NCBI RefSeq assembly: GCF_026341815.1
Contig: NZ_JAPENX010000001.1
Span: 3,596,001-3,660,000 of the forward strand
DNA: 64,000 nt
Direction: 5' to 3'
DNA from: Streptomyces sp. NBC_00572
GTDB taxonomy: Bacteria; Actinomycetota; Actinomycetes; Streptomycetales; Streptomycetaceae
The notes under the pieces were generated by a model. The model worked only from the letters and a program-made list of their open reading frames with translations, was not told the DNA's origin and did no database searches. The position numbers and the translations under genes are program-made. Below are positions 56,846 to 64,000 of the stretch, in pieces (position 1 is the stretch's first letter; each line of letters opens with the position of its first letter).

Positions 56846-56899
56846 ACGACCGCGTCTGGACGACCGCGTCTGGACGGCCGCCTCCGGAGACCGCGTCCG
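56840..56899 (+). repeat. 14-bp tandem repeat at the end of the deacetylase gene
   Basis: Units GTCTAGACGACCGC, GTCTGGACGACCGC, GTCTGGACGGCCGC and CTCCGGAGACCGC follow one another. The first contains the deacetylase stop codon (TAG). No function is evident. Confidence 0.8.
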
Positions 56900-56997
56900 A
56901 AAAAACCTTCCGCGGGTCGTCGATGCGGGGCCCGCCCGTTCGACGTATGTGTGGAAGGCGGGGAACGGCCCCGCCACCGCACCATCGAGGAGTCGTC

Positions 56998-57363
56998 ATG
57001 CCCCGCTTCCTGTCCCTCGTCCGCATCGAGGAGAACACCATCGACATGGAGAGCGCCGACCCCGGCTTCGAGGAGCGGATGGGCGCGCTCTTCGAGGAGA
57101 TCACCAAGGCCGGTGCCATGGTCGACACCGCCGGGCTCAGGCCGACCGCCGAGGCCACCCGGATCACCTGGTCGGACGGGAAGCTGTCGTACACCGATGG
57201 ACCGTTCACCGAGACCAAGGAGGTCGTCGGCGGCTACGCGATGCTCCAGTGCAAGGACATGGCCGAGGCCGTCGAGTGGGGGAAGCGGTTCCTGGCCGTC
57301 CACCCGCCGCACTGGAAGGTGGGCCTGGAGGTCCGCGAGGTCGAGGAGATGCCGGAAGGCTGA
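56998..57363 (+). CDS. DGPF (YCII-related) domain protein, copy 2
   Basis: This 121-residue protein (ATG 56998 after GAGGAGTCG) starts MPRFLSLVRIEENTIDMESA. The core is KLSYTDGPFTETKEVVGGYAML at about 61-82 with the intact DGPF tetrapeptide. It belongs to the DGPF/ECF42 partnership: the ECF42-type sigma factor starts 37 bases after its stop. Its role is inferred from that pairing only. Confidence 0.85.
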   Translation: MPRFLSLVRIEENTIDMESADPGFEERMGALFEEITKAGAMVDTAGLRPTAEATRITWSDGKLSYTDGPFTETKEVVGGYAMLQCKDMAEAVEWGKRFLAVHPPHWKVGLEVREVEEMPEG

Positions 57364-57400
57364 CCGGTCCCCGAGCCCGTCGTGTGCTGTCATGTGAGAC

Positions 57401-58651
57401 GTGACGGCACAGACGGTCGAGGAGACGCTGGAGACGGTCTTCAGGATGGAGTCGGCGCGGATCGTCGCCACCGCGGCGCGGATCGTCCGCGATGTCGGCA
57501 TCGCCGAGGAGATCGCGCAGGACGCGCTCGTCGCCGCCCTTGAGCAGTGGCCGCGGACAGGGGTCCCGGAGCGGCCGGGAGCCTGGCTGACGGCCACCGC
57601 CAAGCACCGCGCCGTGGACCTCGTGCGGCGCCGCGAGACGTACGCCCGGAAGCTCGCCGAGGTGGGCAGGACGCTCGACGAGGAGTCGTACGACCCGGAG
57701 CCCTCGGGACCCGGGGACATCGACGACGACGTGCTGCGGCTGATCTTCACCGCCTGCCACCCGGTGCTCTCCGCCGAGGCCCGCGCGGCTCTCACGCTGC
57801 GGCTCGTCGGCGGGCTCCGGACGGACGAGATCGCCCGCGCCTTCCTCGTACCGGAGGCGACCGTCGCGGCGCGGATCACCCGCGCCAAGCGGACGCTCGC
57901 GAAGGCGGGCGTGGAGTTCGAGGTGCCGTACGGGGAGGCGCGGGCGGCCCGGCTCGGCTCCGTCCTCGAAGTGATCTACCTGATCTTCAACGAGGGGTAC
58001 GCGGCGACCGCCGGCGACGACCTGCTGCGGCCGGGCCTGTGCGAGGACGCGCTGCGGCTCGCCCGGGTCCTCGCCGCGCTCGTGCCCCAGGAGGGCGAAG
58101 CACAGGGTCTGGCCGCCCTGTTGGAGCTCCAGGCCTCGCGGACGGCGGCCAGGACCGGGCCCGACGGGCGGCCGGTGCTGCTCGCCGCGCAGGACCGGCG
58201 GCGCTGGAACCGGCTCCTCATCCGGCGCGGATACGCCGCGCTCGAACGCGCCGGGGACGGGCGCTCCTACGGCCCGTACGCCCTCCAGGCCGCGATCGCC
58301 GCCCTCCACGCGCGGGCCGCCTCGTACGAGGAGACGGACTGGGCGACGATCGCGGCCCTGTACAAGAAGTTGGGCGCCCTGACCCCGTCACCGGTCGTCG
58401 AGCTGAACCGCGCGGTCGCCGTGTCGATGGCCGCGGGCCCCGCGGCGGCGCTCCCGATCGTCGACGCCCTGGCGGCCGAACCGGGCCTGGCGCGCTACCA
58501 CTTGCTGCCGAGCGTGCGGGGCGACCTGCTGGCCCGGCTCGGCCGGACGGAGGAGGCGCGGGCGGAGTTCGAGGCGGCGGCGGAACTCACCCGCAACGAG
58601 AGCGAGCGGGAGCTGCTGCGGGGGAAGGCGCGGGAGTTGGAGGCTTCGTGA
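57401..58651 (+). CDS. ECF42-type RNA polymerase sigma factor, copy 2
   Basis: This 416-residue protein starts at GTG 57401. Sigma2 (EEIAQDALVAALEQWP), sigma4 (DEIARAFLVPEATVAARITRAK) and the ECF42 extension (YLIFNEGYAATAG, GPYALQAAIAALH, AEFEAAAELTRN) are in the order seen at 15.8-17.1 kb. No anti-sigma gene is adjacent. It is probably transcribed with, or acts on, the DGPF gene upstream. Confidence 0.9.
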   Translation: MTAQTVEETLETVFRMESARIVATAARIVRDVGIAEEIAQDALVAALEQWPRTGVPERPGAWLTATAKHRAVDLVRRRETYARKLAEVGRTLDEESYDPEPSGPGDIDDDVLRLIFTACHPVLSAEARAALTLRLVGGLRTDEIARAFLVPEATVAARITRAKRTLAKAGVEFEVPYGEARAARLGSVLEVIYLIFNEGYAATAGDDLLRPGLCEDALRLARVLAALVPQEGEAQGLAALLELQASRTAARTGPDGRPVLLAAQDRRRWNRLLIRRGYAALERAGDGRSYGPYALQAAIAALHARAASYEETDWATIAALYKKLGALTPSPVVELNRAVAVSMAAGPAAALPIVDALAAEPGLARYHLLPSVRGDLLARLGRTEEARAEFEAAAELTRNESERELLRGKARELEAS

Positions 58652-58672
58652 CGCACCCGTAGGGTGCTTGGC

Positions 58673-59317
58673 ATGTCCCCGCGCAATCCGCTGCCTCCAC
58701 CGCCCCCGCCCGCCGAGCTCCAGAGCTGGCCCGACCGGGACGCACGCCTCGCCGACCGGGCGCGGGCGCTGGACGAGCTGGCCAGACGGCTGCTCGGCGG
58801 CGGGCGGCTCGCGCTGTTCCTGCTCTGGTTCCTCATGCTCCAGCTGGGCTGGTCCCTGATCGGCGTCCTGCTCACCTCGCTGGGCGGACCCATCCTCGAC
58901 CCGATCACGATGATGATCGACCTCTTCGCGGCGGCCCTCGGCATCGGCGTCCTCGTCCCCGCCGTGTGGCTGACGATCCGCAGTCTGCGCCGCGACCGGA
59001 TCATCCGCGAGCGCCTCGTCCAGTGGGCGGCCCTGGACCGGCACGGCCCGACGGACGCGCGGCTGCGTGCGCCCGGCCACAGCGTCAACTGGCTGCTGAT
59101 GTCCTTCGCGATGTGCGGACTCGGCCTCTGGATGGGCTTCGCGGTCCCGGCCGGCGTCAGCCGAGACGACGGCTACGGCCTGGTCGCCTACGGCATGGGC
59201 GTCGCCCTGATCCTCTGGGTCACCGGCCTGACGGGCCTGGTCAAGGCCATCGGGCACTACCGCCTGGCGGTACGGCTGACGGGCCGGCGGCCGTCCGAGG
59301 CGAGCACGGCCGCCTGA
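58673..59317 (+). CDS. Four-helix membrane protein of unknown function
   Basis: This 214-residue protein starts MSPRNPLPPPPPPAELQSWP (ATG 58673). Its helices lie at about 42-62, 72-98, 140-160 and 170-190 (LALFLLWFLMLQLGWSLIGVLL, LGIGVLVPAVWLTI, WLLMSFAMCGLGLWMG, ALILWVTGLTGLV). A basic loop (RSLRRDRIIRERLVQW) lies between helices 2 and 3. No family was recognised, but it is a common Streptomyces type. It stands 21 bases after the sigma gene. Confidence 0.75.
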   Translation: MSPRNPLPPPPPPAELQSWPDRDARLADRARALDELARRLLGGGRLALFLLWFLMLQLGWSLIGVLLTSLGGPILDPITMMIDLFAAALGIGVLVPAVWLTIRSLRRDRIIRERLVQWAALDRHGPTDARLRAPGHSVNWLLMSFAMCGLGLWMGFAVPAGVSRDDGYGLVAYGMGVALILWVTGLTGLVKAIGHYRLAVRLTGRRPSEASTAA

Positions 59318-59355
59318 GCGGCGGCGCTCACCGGCTCACCGCCCCCTTCGCCGGT

Positions 59356-60543
59356 TCACCGACCCCCCGCCGGCCTTCCGATCAGCATCGTCGGCGCTCC
59401 CGCCACCCGGGTGAGCAGGACCGTCGCCGAGTGCGGGCCCTTCGGTTTCACCTTGCGGCGGATCTCCTCGGGCTCGACCGCGGAGCCGCGCTTCTTCACC
59501 GTCAGGGTGCCGACCTCGCGTTCCCGCAGCAGGGCCTTCAGCTTCTTCAGGTTGAAGGGGAGCTCGTCGGTGATCTCGTACGCGGCGGCGTACGGGGTCG
59601 GGACGAGCGCGTCCGCCGTGATGTACGCGATCGTCTCGTCGATCAGGCCGCCGGCCAGGTCCTCCGCCACCTCGGCGACCAGGTGGGCGCGGATGACGGC
59701 GCCGTCCGGCTCGTAGAGGTAGCGGCCGACCGGGCGGACCGCCGGGTCGGGGAGGCCGCGGCCGGTGAGGCCCGCGCCCGAGGGCAGCAGGGTGGCCCGG
59801 CGGGCGCCCGGTTCCGTACCGAACCAGAGGACGGCCTCCTTGACGTCCCCGCCGTCCGAGATCCACTCGGCCTCGGCCTCGTCGGGAACCGCCTCGTGCG
59901 GGATGCCCGGGGCCACCTTGAGCGCCGCGTGCGGGGCCCCGCGGGCCGCCTCGACCGCCCAGGAGAGCGGCGGGGAGTACGCCTCCGGGTCGAAGATCCG
60001 GCCCCGGCCGCCGCGCCGCGCCGGGTCGACGAAGACCGCGTCGTACGGGGCGGTGTCGATGTCGGTGACGTCCGCGCAGCGCACCTCGATCAGCTCCGCG
60101 AGGCCGAGGGCCTCGGCGTTGGCGCGGGCCACCTCGGCGGTGAGCGGGTCGCGGTCGACGGCGAGCACGGAGATCCCGGCGCGGGCGAGCGCGATCGCGT
60201 CGCCGCCGATCCCGGAGCAGAGGTCCGCGACGCTCCGTACCCCGAGCGCCTTCATGCGGGCCGCCCGGTAGGTGCCGACCGAGGCACGCGTCGACTGCTC
60301 GACGCCGTTCGGGGTGAAGTACATCCGGTACGCGTCCTCCGCGCCGAACTTCGCGACCGCCCGCTGCCGCAGCCGCGCCTGCCCGATGGCCGCCGTGACC
60401 AGCTCGGCGGGGTGGTCGCGGCGCAGCCGGGAGGCGACCGCCAGCTCCTGGGCGGGGTCGTAGTCGCGCAGGGCGGTGAGGAGCGTCTGGCCCTCGGGGC
60501 CGAGCAGGGAGGCGAAGGAGGCGAGGTCGGTCACCCGTCCCAT
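59356..60543 (-). CDS. Class I SAM-dependent methyltransferase (THUMP-like C-terminus)
   Basis: This 395-residue protein starts at ATG 60543 (MGRVTDLASFASLLGPEGQT). The SAM-binding core reads ADLCSGIGGDAIALARAGI at about 90-108 and VDRDPL, with FVDPARRGGRGR as the catalytic loop. The C-terminal domain (PFNLKKLKALLREREVGTLTV and VEPEEIRRKVKPKGPHSATVLLTR) matches the THUMP-like domain of these actinobacterial enzymes. The RNA substrate is unknown. Confidence 0.85.
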   Translation of the reverse strand: MGRVTDLASFASLLGPEGQTLLTALRDYDPAQELAVASRLRRDHPAELVTAAIGQARLRQRAVAKFGAEDAYRMYFTPNGVEQSTRASVGTYRAARMKALGVRSVADLCSGIGGDAIALARAGISVLAVDRDPLTAEVARANAEALGLAELIEVRCADVTDIDTAPYDAVFVDPARRGGRGRIFDPEAYSPPLSWAVEAARGAPHAALKVAPGIPHEAVPDEAEAEWISDGGDVKEAVLWFGTEPGARRATLLPSGAGLTGRGLPDPAVRPVGRYLYEPDGAVIRAHLVAEVAEDLAGGLIDETIAYITADALVPTPYAAAYEITDELPFNLKKLKALLREREVGTLTVKKRGSAVEPEEIRRKVKPKGPHSATVLLTRVAGAPTMLIGRPAGGR

Positions 60544-60669
60544 TGTGGGCCCTGTGATGCTGTGGGCCGGCCGGGGGACCGAGGGCACGTCCGGCGGTGT
60601 CGTACCCCGCGAGAGGCTCCCGCGCTGACAGGATGCGGCGCCATACGACTCGTACGACAAAAGGAATAA

Positions 60670-61605
60670 ATGATGGCAAAAGGTGTGCACGGCTCCACTC
60701 GGGTGCTCGGGGCGGTGCTCGTCGTCGCCACCCTCGCCTCCGCGGCCACGGCCTGCTCCGACGGCGCCGAGCCGGACCGCGGCGCGCCCGCCCCCGCCGC
60801 CGGGCAGCAGGCCCCGGGGCTCGGGCAGGGCCAGAGCGCGGCCCGGGCGCTCGACGCGTACGTCGCGAGGGTCCACAAGCAGCGCACCGCCCGCGTGCTC
60901 GCCGCCAAGAAGTGGGGCCTCGCCAAGCCCCCGCTCGAAGCGCCCGCCCCGCCCGCCGCCAAGCCGAAGATCACCACCCGCAAGGGCTTCGAGACGGACG
61001 GCGAAGGACTCCCGCCCGTCTTCACCACCGTGCCGACCAAGCAGAAGGTCGTGTTCCTGACGATCGACGACGGCGCGGAGAAGGACCCGGAGCTGCTGCG
61101 GATGATGAACGAACTGCGGATCCCCTACAGCGCCTTCCTCAGCGACTACGTCGTCAAGGACGACTACGGCTACTTCGCCCGGATGCAGAAGTCGCAGGAG
61201 TCGGGGGTCTCCCTCCACAACCACACCCTCAACCACCGCTACCTGCCCGGACTCTCGTACAAGCAGCAGAAGCGCGAGATCTGCGGCATGCAGGACGTCA
61301 TCGAGAAACGATTCGGCAAGCGGCCCCCGCTCTTCCGCCCGCCGTACGGCAACTACAACGAGGACACCCTGCGCGCCGCCAAGTCCTGCGGCGTCAAGGC
61401 CGTCCCGCTGTGGGCCTCCGAGGCGTTCCCCGACCACATGGAGTGGCGCGAGTGGGACCGGGACCTGCACCCCGGCGACATCGTCCTCACCCACTTCCGG
61501 GGCAAGCGGGACTGGAAGGGCTCGATGCCCGACATGATCCGCCGGGTGATGAACGTGATCACGGCCAAGGGGTACGCGGTCGCGAAGCTCGAGGACTACG
61601 TGTGA
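60670..61605 (+). CDS. Polysaccharide deacetylase (NodB) lipoprotein, copy 2
   Basis: This 311-residue protein starts MMAKGVHGSTRVLGAVLVVA; the lipobox ATAC lies at about 27-30. NodB motifs are VFLTIDDGAEKD, SLHNHTLNHRYL, FRPPYGNYNE and DIVLTHFRG, identical in order to the 56.0 kb copy. GREIC and QKREIC segments are also shared. It is AAGGA-initiated. A short lipoprotein gene overlaps its stop. Confidence 0.88.
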   Translation: MMAKGVHGSTRVLGAVLVVATLASAATACSDGAEPDRGAPAPAAGQQAPGLGQGQSAARALDAYVARVHKQRTARVLAAKKWGLAKPPLEAPAPPAAKPKITTRKGFETDGEGLPPVFTTVPTKQKVVFLTIDDGAEKDPELLRMMNELRIPYSAFLSDYVVKDDYGYFARMQKSQESGVSLHNHTLNHRYLPGLSYKQQKREICGMQDVIEKRFGKRPPLFRPPYGNYNEDTLRAAKSCGVKAVPLWASEAFPDHMEWREWDRDLHPGDIVLTHFRGKRDWKGSMPDMIRRVMNVITAKGYAVAKLEDYV

Positions 61606-61649
61606 ACGGACGACGGGGGACACGTGTGAACGGGCGACGGGGGTCATCC

Positions 61650-61844
61650 GTGACCGGGCGGCGGGTGTCGGTCCTGCTGGCCGCGGTCCTCGTGCTGGGT
61701 CTCACCGGCTGCGCCTCGACCGTGGACTCGATCGAGCGGCTCGGCCGGAAGGCGGTGGAACGCGTCGGCCCCCGCGACGCGAAGCCGGCGGCCGACCGCG
61801 CCTCGACGGAGCTGCCGCCGGTGCCGGGCGTCCGGGGCCACTGA
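61650..61844 (+). CDS. Small lipoprotein
   Basis: This protein of about 64 residues (GTG 61650; in-frame GTGs also at 61602, which overlaps the deacetylase stop, and 61626) reads TGRRVSVLLAAVLVLGLTGCAS, with a clear signal and lipobox. A short mature part (STVDSIERLGRKAVERVGPRD) follows. Two near-identical GTGAACGG-CGACGGGGG units precede it, which complicates start choice. The 61650 start was chosen for a compact signal peptide. Function is unknown. Confidence 0.6.
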   Translation: MTGRRVSVLLAAVLVLGLTGCASTVDSIERLGRKAVERVGPRDAKPAADRASTELPPVPGVRGH

Positions 61845-61884
61845 GGCTCCTCCGCGCCGGGAGGACACCGCCACGAGTGAGGAA

Positions 61885-61911
61885 TTGGCACTCCGCTTGA
61901 CCGAGTGCTAA
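61885..61911. promoter_or_regulatory. CIRCE element 1 (HrcA operator)
   Basis: TTGGCACTC, 9 bases, GAGTGCTAA matches CIRCE (TTAGCACTC-N9-GAGTGCTAA) except one base. Its spacer contains the -35 box. Confidence 0.92.
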
Positions 61912-61926
61912 TCGCGGTCATAGTCT
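61897..61926 (+). promoter_or_regulatory. groES-groEL1 promoter
   Basis: TTGACC, 18 bases, TAGTCT is a housekeeping-type promoter, with its -35 inside CIRCE element 1 and CIRCE element 2 starting 6 bases downstream of the -10. Confidence 0.85.
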
Positions 61927-61931
61927 CGGCT

Positions 61932-61958
61932 CTGGCACTCACCACTGGAGAGTGCCAA
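61932..61958. promoter_or_regulatory. CIRCE element 2 (HrcA operator)
   Basis: CTGGCACTC, 9 bases, GAGTGCCAA; two outer bases differ from consensus but the inverted repeat is kept. It covers the expected transcription start. Confidence 0.88.
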
Positions 61959-62055
61959 CAGAGCGACGGGCAGGTCCGGCACCCGCGACGACGGATCCAC
62001 CTGGTCGCCACCTCAGACAGTTAACCCCGAGATCTCCGAAGGGGGAGGTCGGATC

Positions 62056-62364
62056 GTGACGACCACCAGCTCCAAGGTTGCCATCAAGCCGCTCGAGGAC
62101 CGCATTGTGGTCCAGCCGCTCGACGCCGAGCAGACCACCGCCTCTGGCCTGGTCATTCCGGACACCGCCAAGGAGAAGCCCCAGGAGGGCGTCGTCCTGG
62201 CCGTGGGCCCGGGCCGCTTCGAGAACGGCGAGCGTCTGCCGCTCGACGTCAAGACCGGCGACATCGTGCTGTACAGCAAGTACGGCGGCACCGAGGTGAA
62301 GTACAACGGCGAGGAGTACCTCGTCCTCTCGGCTCGCGACGTGCTCGCGATCATCGAGAAGTAA
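62056..62364 (+). CDS. groES: Co-chaperonin GroES
   Basis: This 102-residue protein caps GroEL. GTG 62056 gives [20 protein letters not shown]; the mobile loop is [21 protein letters not shown] at about 24-44, followed by [33 protein letters not shown]. It lies 130 bases after the promoter. groEL1 follows after about 130 bases. Confidence 0.98.
   Translation: MTTTSSKVAIKPLEDRIVVQPLDAEQTTASGLVIPDTAKEKPQEGVVLAVGPGRFENGERLPLDVKTGDIVLYSKYGGTEVKYNGEEYLVLSARDVLAIIEK

Positions 62365-64000
<1,636 letters not shown>

Overview
The window is chromosomal DNA of a high-GC actinobacterium, almost certainly a Streptomyces. The evidence is strong G/C bias at third codon positions, frequent GTG starts, the gene order rpsL-rpsG-fusA-tuf / S10-spc-alpha / rplM-rpsI-glmM-coaA-glmS-acpS-alr-tsaE-tsaB-rimI-tsaD-groES-groEL1, DtxR/DmdR-type iron boxes, CIRCE elements, a WhiB-like protein and an LAxTG (class E) sortase signal.

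Positions 1-8.5 kb are an accessory, phage-derived block on the left flank of the str operon. On the minus strand lie a tail-terminator-like gene, a major tail protein, a tail assembly chaperone pair that appears to use a -1 programmed frameshift, a membrane-segment protein and a short tape-measure-like protein that leaves the window. No capsid, portal, terminase or integrase gene is visible. A plus-strand gene interrupts the tail genes, next to a LexA-like palindrome. A regulatory group follows: a winged-HTH protein, a zinc-ribbon protein, a WhiB-like protein and a divergent Xre-type regulator. Near-identical TTGCG-type palindromes lie in front of both the regulator pair and the tail genes.

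From 8.5 to 40 kb is the translation core. The str operon (S12, S7, EF-G, EF-Tu) comes first. A short accessory insert of a PIG-L lipoprotein and a DGPF protein with an ECF42-type sigma factor follows. Next is the complete S10-spc-alpha supercluster with secY, adk, map, infA, rpmJ and rpoA, then truA, rplM-rpsI and glmM. The leaders of the str and S10 operons share a nearly identical 25-base hairpin element. Several intergenic hairpins inside the supercluster are candidates for attenuation or processing.

From 40 to 64 kb are housekeeping genes of cell-wall precursor supply (glmM, glmS, alr), CoA and acyl-carrier metabolism (coaA, acpS), NAD(P)HX repair, and tRNA t6A synthesis (tsaE, tsaB, tsaD). 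Interleaved are an iron-box-controlled pair encoding a secreted protein and a sortase-anchored beta-propeller, a 63-residue protein behind a second iron box, a second DGPF/ECF42 module, two paralogous polysaccharide deacetylase lipoproteins, and groES-groEL1 behind a promoter carrying two CIRCE operators. groEL1 runs off the right edge.
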